From positions 9,768,346 through 9,832,345 of the forward strand of contig NC_060906.1 in NCBI RefSeq assembly GCF_014805685.1: 64,000 nucleotides of DNA. Direction: 5' to 3'. The stretch comes from Silurus meridionalis (Eukaryota; Chordata; Actinopteri; Siluriformes; Siluridae). The number at the start of each line of letters is the position of its first letter. The first letter of the stretch is position 1. Below, in pieces: positions 1 through 18,260 of the stretch. A program made the translations under genes and the position numbers. The notes under the pieces were generated by a model, which worked only from the letters and a program-made list of their open reading frames with translations, ran no database searches and was not told where the DNA came from.

Positions 1-160
1 TCCTTTACTTAAGTGGAAGTACAGATACTCATGTTTTAAAATACTCGGGTAAAAGTTGAAGTACTGATTACACTTTTTTTTTTTTTAAAGTGAAAGTAAA
101 GAAGTTTTGGCTCTGACGTACTTAAGTAAAAAGTAGTTATTACTGCTACCTGTTTTAGGT
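1..160. mobile_element. hAT-type non-autonomous element end, left part
   Basis: The stretch is rich in variants of 'tacttaagta' and 'aagtacagata', the signature of a fish hAT-like MITE family that recurs at 4975-5165, 8935-9622, 26135-26375 and 55618-56205. Its partner end may be the block at 4975-5165, with the tRNA-like array and a Tc1 element inserted between. No coding potential is visible. Confidence 0.5.
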
Positions 161-177
161 GTTAACTGGACCTCGAA

Positions 178-222
178 AGAAAGAAAGAAAGAAAAAAAGA
201 AAGAAAGGATGGATGGATGGAT
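178..222. repeat. (AAAG)n / (GGAT)n microsatellite
   Basis: Short tetranucleotide runs of gaaa units followed by four ggat units. Simple-sequence DNA with no gene content. Confidence 0.85.
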
Positions 223-224
223 GT

Positions 225-1810
225 GATAGCCTAGTGGGTTAATGTCAGTATCCCCACAAGGATGAGTTTGAGAGTTTGATTCCTGGTCGAGCTGGTTGCT
301 GTGTTGGTAAATAAAACTTCTGGACCTTGTCCCCTCTGAAGACATTTCAATTCTGTCCTTTCTGTGTTGGATTAATTTCTTGATTTCCTGGTCTTTAATG
401 AAAGATAACTCCACCAAAAAAAAAGGCACTTCTGTGGTAGCTCAGTGGGTTAAGGCTTGTGCCTGAACATGGTCCTTAATATAGTCCACACTGGTGATAA
501 GTTTTCAAAGCCAGTCTTACATGCCTTCGCGCTGGCATGAAACAAAGTATGAACCCTCCAAAAAGCACACATGCTTTTCAGCAGTGGTCGCTCAGTGGTT
601 TAAGGCTTGTGCCTCATCTAAACATGCATCCTAGTCTGATCTCTTCCATGGTTCAGTGGGTTAAGGCTGGTGCCTCACTGATGGTGAGGATCAGGGTTTG
701 AATCCTGCTTTCTGCCTGCTAGTTGCGATGTAGGTTATGTTCCTGCTTCCTAAATCTTTCTTTAGCTTTATATTCTTGTGTTGATGGTTTAAAGGTAGAT
801 AGACCTTCTCTAAACAACCTTCCTGGCATGTCTTCCCTGACGGTTTGGTGGGTTAAATCAGGTTTCTTGCTTTTGGTGGGGTTCAAGGTTCGAATCCTGC
901 TTTCTGGGTGCCAGTCACGATCAGGATTCACCTACATCTTTCTTTAGCGATATATTTTTGTTTTTAATGGGTTGAAAAGAAAGATAGACCTGCTCTAAAT
1001 AAGCTTCCCAGCCTGTCCTCACCAATGGTTCAGTGGGTTAAGGTTGGTATCTCGCTGGTGGTGGGGATCTTGGTTCGAATCCTGCTTTCTTCCTGTTATT
1101 TACAATGTAGGTTCAACTTGTACTACTTACATCTGTATTTGCTTCCTACATCTTTCTTTACTGTTAAATTCTTGTGTTGATGGTTTGAAAAGAATGATAG
1201 ACCTGCTCTAATCAAGCTTCCCATCCTGTTTTTTCTGATGGCTTAGTGGGTTAAGGCTGGTACTTTGCTAATGTTGGTGGTCAGGGTTCAAACCTGGCTT
1301 TCTGTCTGCTAGTCATGAGGTAGGTTAAATTCCTGATTCCTACATCTTCATATTCTTGTTTTGATGGGTTAAAAAGAAAGATAGACCTGCTCTTAACAAG
1401 CTTCCCAGCTTGTCCTTCCTGATGGTTCAGTGGGTTAATGCTGGTGCCTTGCTAATGGTGTGAATCAGGGTTCGAATCCTGCTTTGTCCCTGCTAGTCAT
1501 GGGTTTGCTTCCTATGTCTGTCTTTAGCATTATATTCTTGTGTTGATGGTTTGAAAGAAAAGATAGACCTGCTTTAAACAATTATCGAACCTGGTCCTTT
1601 CCGATGGTTCAGTCGGTTAAGACTGGTATTTCGCTGTTGGGGTTCAGGGTTCGAATCCTGCTTTCTGTGTTTCTGTCTGGTCTGAATTTCTTGCTTTGAA
1701 GCATGAAACAAACGATAAACCCCCCAAAAAAAGACGGTGTGTTGTGGGACTTGATGGCTTTGTGATAAAAGCCTTGCCTCTGAGTTCAGAGGTTGCTGGT
1801 TTGAATCTGG
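225..1810 (+). repeat. Tandem array of tRNA-like (SINE-derived) units
   Basis: At least seven units, roughly 150-210 bp apart, each carry an A-box-like segment (gttcagtgggttaaggc) and a B-box-like segment (ggttcgaatcctgc). B-box copies lie near 694, 886, 1071, 1283, 1468, 1646 and 1794. Between them a shared tail recurs (tctttctttag, attcttgtgttgatgg, agatagacctgctct). The units look like a tRNA-derived SINE head plus short tail that spread by tandem duplication rather than scattered insertion. The region between the boxes is longer than in a class I tRNA, which recalls Leu/Ser tRNAs, but no cloverleaf is intact. No protein is encoded. Confidence 0.7.
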
Positions 1811-2162
1811 CTTGTCCTCACACTGGGTAAGCTGTGTGGAAAGTAGTGTCTGGTGAGCAATGGAGTGGGTGACTGTGAACAAAGGCTGCAAATACTGGCT
1901 GCTTCACAGCCTCAGAAAAAGTGAGGGTGATAGGTTTTTGGCAGAATTTTTCCCTATATGCAAAACTAAGTCGATACTTTTTTGGACGTTTTTGCTTCAT
2001 AACCCCCTGTTTTCAGCTTCTCAGACGCCGGGGGGGCAGATGCCCGGATATTGCCCCCCTGCTTCAGGATACGCCCTCCGAAACTACATCCAACCTTCCA
2101 CGCAGCCATTTCTGACACCTTCCTTACTACGGCCACCGGAACCTTCCACACTCTTAACTTTG

Positions 2163-2234
2163 AGCCCTGGCCGGGGTTTGAACCGGCAACCTGTCAAACC
2201 AGAGGTAAAGCTCTTCCAATTGAGCCACAGGATC
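2163..2234 (-). repeat. tRNA-like relic
   Basis: On the minus strand this reads as a tRNA-like unit: a D-arm-like 'ggctcaattggaagagc', then a T-arm-like 'ccggttcaaaccccgg'. The acceptor ends pair only in part. It may be a decayed tRNA gene or the head of a SINE. It lies just beyond the plus-strand tRNA-like array and points the other way. Confidence 0.5.
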
Positions 2235-2307
2235 TCCTGCAAGAACCTGATTTTTAGGACCTTTTTTGGTTCTTTTAAAAAACTTTTTAAACAATTTAAA
2301 GGAAAGC

Positions 2308-2378
2308 TAAGGGGTAGGAATCGAACCGGGTGAGTCAAATAGCAGCGACCACTTCACTGACCATTACGCCAACACAGG
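2308..2378 (-). repeat. tRNA-like relic
   Basis: The minus strand shows a D-arm-like 'ggcgtaatggtcagtg' and a T-arm-like 'cccggttcgattccta'. A similar but shorter tRNA-like piece lies at 2650-2697. No convincing closed cloverleaf can be drawn by eye, so it is listed as a repeat and not as a tRNA gene. Confidence 0.45.
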
Positions 2379-2649
2379 AGAGGCAAACAAGCCTTTGCTT
2401 ATTGGACTCTTGGCTTTTCTATAGTTAGGAGACCAGTGTTTTCTCTTAGATCATGATGGTAGAGGGTCAAAACTTCTCCTTCCTGTACATTCTCTCAGTA
2501 ACTCGAAGTCTATGAGAAGTGATTTAGGTACAAGAACCACATCTCCAACACCTGCACCACTGATATACCATGATTTGCCAGCAACCAATTTTAATGATCT
2601 TTCATTGTTCTCTTTTTAAAAACTTCTTATAATGTTCAATATGAAACTA

Positions 2650-2697
2650 GAGGTAAGAATCGAACCAGGGAAGTCTTTCATTATAGATCACTAATGG
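2650..2697 (-). repeat. tRNA-like fragment (T-arm side)
   Basis: The minus strand carries 'ctggttcgattcttacctc', a B-box/T-arm-like block related to the one at 2308-2378. Only the 3' half of a tRNA-like unit is recognisable. Confidence 0.35.
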
Positions 2698-2734
2698 CAT
2701 TACTTCAAAACTCAAAACTTTGTTAGACATTTAA

Positions 2735-2895
2735 ATAAGCAGGAAAGACAGAGACAAAGAGACACAGACACAGCTTTAGAAAGAGTGAGAAACAAATAGA
2801 GAGACAGCAAGAGAGAGACATATACAGTGAGACAGAGACATTTACTAAAAGAGACACAGAGACAATTAGATAGAAAATAGAGACAAAGATAGCGA
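2735..2895. repeat. Degenerate (GACA/GAGA)n purine-rich tract
   Basis: About 160 bp of imperfect gagaca and agagaca units. The open frame on the other strand through it is a product of the simple sequence and not a gene. Confidence 0.7.
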
Positions 2896-3207
2896 GATAT
2901 AGCCACTTCCTGTTGGAAGTGTTTATCCCGAGCGACTCTTAATGATCTCATTTACTAAATGAGCAGTAGTGAGTTAAGGGCTTGCTCAGGTGCCCAAAAC
3001 TGGCAGCTTGGAGGTGTTAAACATGTATCATATTTACAGCATGTGATATATATGTAAGCATATGTACAGTGATCAAATATAAAGGCTATATCAGTGCAGA
3101 GACGTTTGGACATCATTTAGAGCCTTTGCTATGTTTCCACACGGACAGTTAATGAGGTGATACCGGAGAAAATGCACCTCTTCAAGTCAAGTCAGGAAGC
3201 TTATATA

Positions 3208-4806
3208 CAGTGAGGAAAATAAGTATTTGAACATCTTGCTATTTTGCAAGTTCTCCCACTTAGAAATCATGGAGGGGTCTGAAATTGTCATCGTAGGTGC
3301 ATGTCCACTGTGAGAGACATAATCTAAAAAAAAATCCAGAAATCACAATGTATGATTTTTTTTAACTATTTATTTGTATGATACAGCTGCAAATAAGTAT
3401 TTGAACACCTGTCTATCAGCTAGAATTTTGACCCTCAAAGACCTGTTAGTCTGCCTTTAAAATGTCCACCTCCACTACATTTATTATCCTAAATTAGATG
3501 CACCTGTTTGAGGTCGTTAGCTGCATAAAGACACCTGTCCACCCCATACAATCAGTAAGAATCCAACTACTAACATGGCCAAGACCAAAGAGCTGTCCAA
3601 AGACACTAGAGACAAAATTGTACACCTCCACAAGGCTGGAAAGGGCTACGGGGAAATTGCCAAGCAGCTTGGTGAAAAAAGGTCCACTGTTGGAGCAATC
3701 ATTAGAAAATGGAAGAAGCTAAACATGACTGTCAATCTCCCTCGGACTGGGGCTCCATGCAAAAATCTCACCTCGTGGGGTCTCAATGATCCTAAGGAAG
3801 GTGAGAAATCAGCCCAGAACTACACGGGAGGAGCTGGTCAATGACCTGAAAAGAGCTGGGACCACCGTTTCCAAGGTTACTGTTGGTAATACACTAAGAC
3901 GTCATGGTTTGAAATCATGCATGGCACAGAAGGTTCCCCTGCTTAAACCAGCACATGTCCAGGCACGTCTTACTTTTGCCAATGACCATTAGGATGGTCC
4001 AGAGGAGTCATGGGAGAAAGTCATGTGATCAGATGAGACCAAAATAGAACTTTTGGGTCATTATTCCACTAAACGTGTTTGGAGGAAGAAGAATGATGAG
4101 TACCATCCCAAGAACACCATCCCTACTGTGAAACATGGGGGTGGTAGCATCATGCTTTGGGGGTGTTTTTCTGCACATGGGACAGGGCGACTGCACTGTA
4201 TTAAGGAAAGGATGACCGGGGCCATGTATTGCGAGATTTTGGGGAACAACCTCCTTCCCTCAGTTAGAGCATTGAAGATGGGTCGAGGCTGGGTCTTCCA
4301 ACATGACAATGACCCGAAGCACACAGCCAGGATAACCAAGGAGTGGCTCTGTAAGAAGCATATCAAGGTTCTGGGATGGCCTAGCCAGTCTCCAGACCTA
4401 AACCCAATAGAGAATCTTTGGAGGGAGCTCAAACTCCGTGTTTCTCAGCAACAGGCCAGAAACCTGACTGATCTAGAGAAGATCTGTGTGGAGGAGTGGG
4501 CTAAAATACCTCCTGCAGTGTGTGCCAACCTGGTGAAAAACTACAGGAAATGTTTGACCTCTGTAATTGCAAACAAAGGCTACTGTACCAAATATTAACA
4601 TTGACTTTCTCAGGTGTTCAAATACTTATTTGCAGCTGTATCATACAAATAAATAGTTAAAAAATCATACATTGTGATTTCTGGATTTTTTTTATGTCTC
4701 TCACAATAAACATGCACCTACGATGACAATTTCAGACCCCTCCATGATTTCTAAGTGGGAGAACTTGCAAAATAGCAGGGTGTTTAAATACTTATTTTCC
4801 TCACTG
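3208..4806 (+). mobile_element. Tc1-like transposon, near complete, transposase broken
   Basis: The element starts at 'cagtgaggaaaataagtatt' and ends at its inverted copy, flanked by TA on both sides (3206-3207, 4807-4808). Terminal inverted repeats extend for well over 100 bp. The transposase reads from the ATG at 3575 ([14 protein letters not shown], a paired-type HTH start), shifts frame near 3780, then hits two in-frame stops near 3991 and 4027 where Tc1 relatives have Trp, and continues open at 4053-4598. Catalytic-domain landmarks are visible: SDET (first Asp), HDNDPKHTA (second Asp) and [10 protein letters not shown] followed by the Glu of the DD34E triad. The few lesions suggest a fairly recent insertion that cannot now make its own transposase. 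Confidence 0.93.
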
Positions 4807-4974
4807 TATATAAAATTATAGACATTTTACAGATTTAAATGATGTATTGTTTTTATCTGTACGATCATTAAAGAAAGTAATTTAAGTTTGTGTCGCCATT
4901 ATGAGGGAAAAACCCACAAAACGGCACCCAGAGGGTAAATTGTGAGAATCATGGCGGATTTTGGTGTTTGATTT

Positions 4975-5165
4975 GAAACTAAAGTAACGAGCCGGTTTTG
5001 AAAATGTAAGAAGTAAAAAGTACAGATATTTGTGTAAAAATGTAATGAGTAAAAGTAAAAAAATTGTCTGAAAAATAAATAGTGGAGTAAAGTACTGATA
5101 CCGAAAAAAAATCTACTTAAGTATAGTAACGAAGTATTTGTACTTCGTTACTTCCCACCTCTGCT
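4975..5165. mobile_element. hAT-type MITE end
   Basis: The block contains 'agtaaaaagtacagatattt', 'ctacttaagtatagtaacga' and a terminal 'gttacttcccacctctgc'. This is the end of the fish hAT-like family also seen at 1-160. It may be the far end of the element that starts before or at position 1 and that was later split by the Tc1 element and other repeats. Confidence 0.6.
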
Positions 5166-5820
5166 TCTGACAAACTTTCAAGTCTGCAGTCTTCCCCCAT
5201 GATTGTGGAGCCTGAACCAGACTGAGACACCATTTAAAGGCTCAGCAAACCTTTACAGGTGTTTGGATTTAATTACCTGATTATAGTAAAACACCACGAG
5301 TCTCCAATATTGAACCTTTTCACAATATTTTTCTGAGATACTGAATTTTTGGTTTTCATTAGCTGTAAGCCATAATCATCAAAATTAAAAGAAATAAACA
5401 CTTGAAATATATCAGTCTGTGTGTGATGAATCTATATAATATATGAGTTTCCCTTTTTGTATTAAATTACTAAAATAAATAAACCTTTTAATGATATTCT
5501 AATTTATTTAAATGCACCTGTAGGTCTATTGGCAGATCATCTTTGTTTTTTAAGCATTTATCTGCAGAATGATATGTCAATAGAATGAGAAAACAAGTTT
5601 GGAGTGAGTATGTCCAGATATCGATTTTTGGTTCAGTATATATGATGTTCTAGATAGATTTGACTATTATTTAGGATTACTTCACATGCTAATTTTGCAG
5701 TGTGCACACACATTGGTTAAATCTGGATTATTAAGAAATATACCAACTATGCACTTAGGTATGTAACAATTCAATAAAAAAAAAAAGCTTGTGTATGAGT
5801 GTGTGTGGCTGTGTGTATAC

Positions 5821-7063
5821 TTGAGGTCAGCCGATTCATAGGTTTTGCTGATTAATCGGCACCTGATACTTGATTGCTGAAACTATCGGCAAAAATCCAT
5901 ACCGATAGTTTTTCCGGGTTGTTACACAATACGAGAGCGGCCTCTAGAGGTGAAGCACTGACTCCAAGTGCTGTTGATTTTTGTTTTTTCTTCATTCTGG
6001 ATGTAACTGTTGTATTTATTTAGAGTATTACTTTTTGTTTTAGTTTTAATGCATGTCTCTTATTTTCCTAAGTATTTATTAATATAATTACCGTAATTTC
6101 CGGACTATAAAGCGCACCCATATATAAGCTGCACCCACTGAATTTTACAAATATTTTTATTTTAAACATAAATAAGCCGCACCTGTCTATAAGCCTGTCT
6201 ACACTGAAACTAATGAACTTTACACAGGCTTTAATGAAAGACAGTGTCTGTTACACAGGTGAAATATGTTGTGGCTCCTTTAAGAGCAGAGCGGTATTTT
6301 GGGAATAGCCTGCCGCTGCATTTTTCTGGTATTACTGCATGTGTACAAGACCGAGGAATATGTCCTTATTATTTTCTGATGCTCATTTCTAAGTTTCTTT
6401 GACTAAACCGTAACGCTGTTGCCAAGAAAAATAAAAAAAGCACGAGTTTCGGAAACCTGTCTGTGCTTATATGATTTCTCTTGCAACTGGAGTTAACGAG
6501 CTATCCCATGAGCCAGACTCAAAGCGTTACAACGGCTTGTATCTAAACAGTAGTCTACCAAGTAATTGTTCACTGTCTTCCTCCTTCCTTTCACAACTAT
6601 TTCTCTCGGGAGTTTATCTTTTGGCATCGTCGTGCGTTTAAAAAAAAAAGTTTTTTTCTCCCGATGCCGTGCAGCTCAGAACACAGGTGAGGTGCGTTTT
6701 TGGTTTCCGTTCGGAAATTTCATTGGTCTAAGGTTATGTCGCTCAGTTTTTTGGCTTGAAGTTTGTGAAACAGGGAAAAACCCAGGAAAAATTCATAAAT
6801 AAGCCGCTTCGTTGTTTAAGCTGCGGGGTTCAAAACGTAGGAAAAAAGTAGCGGCTTATAGCCTGAAAAATACGGTAATATATTCATATTTTAATCAAAT
6901 AAAATTCCAGGATTTGGTTTTAGTTTTTAAATAAAGTTTTGTATTATATTACATGGAGTGTTTGATTTTTATCTAGCATCTGTTTCAAAAACTATTGAAT
7001 GATAAATTGGTTATCGTCAAATGCGATCGGTAAAATCCTCTCGGATCGGTCGGTTGACCTCTA
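5821..7063. mobile_element. hAT-type element with 8-bp target duplication
   Basis: Inverted ends are 'ttgaggtcagccga' on the left and, reverse-complemented, 'tagaggtcaaccgaccga' on the right. The flanks are gtgtatac (5813-5820) and gtgtatat (7064-7071), a 7/8 match that fits the 8-bp duplication of hAT insertions. Near both ends the sequence is rich in 'cgattaatcgg'/'accgatag' units. No transposase is recognisable, so it is non-autonomous. A second transposon sits inside at 6091-6875. Confidence 0.75.
6091..6875. mobile_element. TA-flanked MITE with 'ccgtaatttccggac' ends, copy 1
   Basis: The ends are 'ccgtaatttccggactata' and the inverse of 'ccgtatttttcaggctataa', with a TA dinucleotide outside each. 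A related copy lies at 13236-13859 in the opposite orientation. The TA duplication places it with Tc1/mariner/pogo-type elements. The interior shares blocks with copy 2, including 'agctcagaacacaggtga', but encodes no full transposase. It is nested inside the hAT element at 5821-7063. Confidence 0.75.
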
Positions 7064-7313
7064 GTGTATATACACTGTGCATTCCAAATTAAATAACACT
7101 TACATCAGATTAACACTGTATTATGTCCTTATTATGTCCTTAGCACTTCAAATCTAGCTACGATGTTTTTGGCTTCAGTGTCTTGATCTCTGTGTGTGGG
7201 ATTTTTTTCTAGATGTTATAAATCAACTCACACACCCAAAAGACTAATATTATGTCTGTGTCCTGTATAATAAACCTGTAAGCATAAAAAAGGTGTGGTT
7301 GTATGTGCAGTGT

Positions 7314-15483
<8,170 letters not shown>

Positions 15484-15839
15484 TCTGGAAGCCTGTAAAT
15501 ATACACAATAAGCAGAGTTTATATTTCTATTGTACGCACAATCACTTGTTCTTACCGATCAGTATAATGTCAGTAGATCGAATAGCAAGCAGCTGTCAAT
15601 ACTACAATAAGTAATACTTATATCTACACTGTCTGATGGAAAGGGAAATCATAAAATGGCAAGAATACCAATCATATAATAATAATATTATTAAACTGTC
15701 AAACATTCAGTATAAAGACTGTAATGAATAGAACATATTTAAACAGAAATACATTTGGACAGAAATACGTTGATGAAAGGTGTAGTTTTAGGCACGTTTC
15801 CATACATTAAATAGAAAATATTGATGGCTAAAAATGGCA

Positions 15840-16080
15840 TTTTCTGATGAGGAAGGATTTGACAAAAGGAAATGGGGTGATAGGAAAAAGGACATAAAAG
15901 AGAGCAGTTACAAGCAAAGTGAAAGGGAAAGTGGAATGAAAGGGAAATAAAAAAGGGGGAGAAAGAGGAAGGGGAAGGAGAAAAGAGAAAGGGAATAGGT
16001 AGGGAAAGGGTCGGAAAACAAAAATGGGAAACAAAAAAGAATGGGAACAGGAAAGGGGAGGGAAAAGCAGCACGACATAG
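15840..16080 (+). repeat. Polypurine tract, about 240 bp
   Basis: The plus strand is almost all A and G (gaaaggg, ggggaaggag, aaaggggaggg units). It lies in the 5' intron of the coiled-coil gene, upstream of its first coding exon. Long phenylalanine/proline-rich open frames on the minus strand come from this bias and are not genes. Such tracts can form triplex DNA; that is inference. Confidence 0.85.
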
Positions 16081-16439
16081 CAAACATATTTTTCAAGTAA
16101 AAATCAATGACAAATATTCCGATAAAATTTGTTTACAATTGTTTCAAAATTTAGATTAAAAACAAAACAATTTTGTTTTGCACACATGCTCTAATAATGT
16201 CCCATGTGACTGTTCTTAGATTTTACTAATGACATTCAAACTCAATTATCACACACCTATCTCTACTGAAACGACGGTGATAAACCAAAAAAATAATTTA
16301 AAAATCACCTTTTTTGTTGGTTTTAATCGACTAATTAAGGCAAAGAGCTTATACAGGATCTTATTGATCACAAAGTGGGGAATCTGGATCAACACAGTGA
16401 CATCATAAAAAAAAGAAAATAAATAAAAAAAACCGGATT

Positions 16440-16640
16440 TTAAGAACTTCAGCTTAGGTTGGTTGTCAGTATATCTACAGCAACATTAAAAGGAGCTGTG
16501 ATGAGATCACGGGAAAACATTACAGCCATGATTCTAAAGGATTTGTTTGGTGTCAAAACCACTTATACACCACACCCGCAGTGAAGCATGGAGGTGGAAG
16601 CTTCATTTGATGAAACTGGGCACTTCTCTATTTGATAGAT
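16440..16640 (+). mobile_element. Tc1-like transposase scrap
   Basis: A block around 16540-16600 (gtcaaaaccacttatacac, then acccgcagtgaagcatggag) matches the part of Tc1 transposase genes just before the second catalytic Asp. The surroundings are too decayed to set ends. A (TG)n tract follows at 16790-16819. Confidence 0.45.
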
Positions 16641-16785
16641 CTGGGATAGATAGAGAAGTTGGTAGACTCTTAAACAAAAAGTGTGTCATAGTACTGACCA
16701 GAGATGCTTTAACAACAGCATTAGTAGTATCAGGGTTATGTAGACTTGCTGGACTTCACATGAATTTGTTGGTTGCAATATCATA

Positions 16786-16789
<4 letters not shown>

Positions 16790-16817
<28 letters not shown>

Positions 16818-16819
16818 CT
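16790..16819. repeat. (TG)n microsatellite
   Basis: About fourteen TG units in the 5' intron of the coiled-coil gene. Confidence 0.9.
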
Positions 16820-17080
16820 GTGTATACATACAGTCTAAATAGTCAGTAAAGCAATAAGAGATGCTACAAATCAGGATTCATCATAAGTTGTTCCACAGGT
16901 CAGATAAATCTACACTTACTAACACTCTGAAACCCCGACTATACACTCCAGAACATTTACAAAAACTTTGTGTTTATATCATTTTATAATTAATATTCGA
17001 TCACAAACAATAATGCCATCGTTTATGACACTAAAGACCTGAAAACTCCGGAGGGAACCATCACCCTGAAAGACCATTAC

Positions 17081-17225
17081 CTTTTTAAATCCACCGTGAG
17101 CCGCTACAGAATGACGTCATCACGTCGCCGTTGGTGGAGGTGAAAGGAAAGAGAGCGGAGACAGGATATGACGCGCAAAAAAAGCGACGCCATGTTGGCG
17201 AATTCATAGCGCTGCGCGCTCCCGA
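17081..17225 (-). promoter_or_regulatory. Promoter and 5' untranslated exon of the coiled-coil gene (inferred)
   Basis: The minus strand has a good splice donor (AAAAG then GTAATG) at 17081, which can join the acceptor at 15493. Just upstream is a perfect palindromic CRE, TGACGTCA, at 17112-17119, followed by GC-rich sequence with several CpGs and 'gcgacgccatgttggcg', a YY1-like core. mmachc starts about 1.1 kb away on the other strand. Exact transcription starts cannot be set from sequence. Confidence 0.5.
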
Positions 17226-17365
17226 CAAATTCTACTAATTTAGCGTATAAAAATAATACGGTATTAAAATAGGCTAAGGAGCAGTGAAGTTGTTTAGAAA
17301 AAAAATAAAATTAACACTTTCGTACAATTTTGGAATGCTATCCGGGCCAATAGAATTGCCTTCAC

Positions 17366-17409
<44 letters not shown>
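17366..17409. repeat. (ATA)n trinucleotide microsatellite
   Basis: About fourteen ATA/AAT units, close to the related (ATT)n tract at 17556-17599. Confidence 0.95.
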
Positions 17410-17410
<1 letters not shown>

Positions 17411-17555
17411 AATTTAAGAGCAAGTGTATTAAACATGGTAGCTTGAGGTGCTCTAATATCAATTGGAATTAAAAAGGAATAAATGCTTTTTTTTCTCTAA
17501 ATACATAATAAAAGTTTAGTTAAAAATAATCGTTTGCATGGAATTTATTCATTCG

Positions 17556-17556
17556 C

Positions 17557-17599
<43 letters not shown>
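17556..17599. repeat. (ATT)n trinucleotide microsatellite
   Basis: About fourteen ATT units. It mirrors the (ATA)n tract 150 bp before. The flanking text also looks partly repeated ('gtgctctaaaatcaatggga' at about 17639 versus 'gtgctctaatatcaattgga' at about 17448), so the two tracts may come from a local duplication. Confidence 0.95.
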
Positions 17600-18260
17600 A
17601 CACATTTTAGAGCAATTCGTTTACCTTGATAGCTGAATGTGCTCTAAAATCAATGGGAATAAAAAGAAAAAACATTATTTTTCTTATTTAAATATATTGT
17701 ACAAATTAAACAAAAAAAATCCAATTAATTTTTAATACATAAATAAAAATGTTTAATGTTATTTATCTCTTTCCGATGTGTGTTTAACGCCACATTTAGT
17801 GACGTTTAAATTACTGGTATATTTACAATCTTAGACGTCACGTGATTTCATGTGCTCTTTGCAATCCCGATTCCTGTTATACGGATTTTTTTTGCCCTTT
17901 TTTATTAAGCATTTAGCCATATACAAACAACGTTTCAATAACATATTTTTTTTTACATTTGATTTTACAGAACAGAATCGAATTGCTCTCGTTTAAAGAG
18001 ACCTGGCCGTCAAGAATTCTGGGAAATGAAGTGAAAGGAAACAGAAAACAGAAAGTAAAAAAATTCATGTCCACTATTGTTTCGAATTGCTTTCTTTGGC
18101 TATATAGAAAGTCTGGAGCTCGATGAAAATCGCTCTTATAAGTGTTAAATAAAAAAACTAAAAAAAACCTAGCATTTGTCTTTAATTAAAAACAACAATT
18201 GTGCTTTTAAAATATTGCTAAATAACTCAATTGCCCATAATTCCTGGCGCGCCTTCAAAT

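Noticed and set aside
2163..2234. Calling the minus-strand tRNA-like unit a functional tRNA
   Set aside because: The acceptor stem has mispairs and the anticodon arm cannot be closed with confidence. It is kept as a tRNA-like relic.
15739..16096. Phe/Pro/Leu-rich minus-strand frames that look like membrane proteins
   Set aside because: They translate the polypurine tract. The hydrophobic look comes from TTC/CCT codons.
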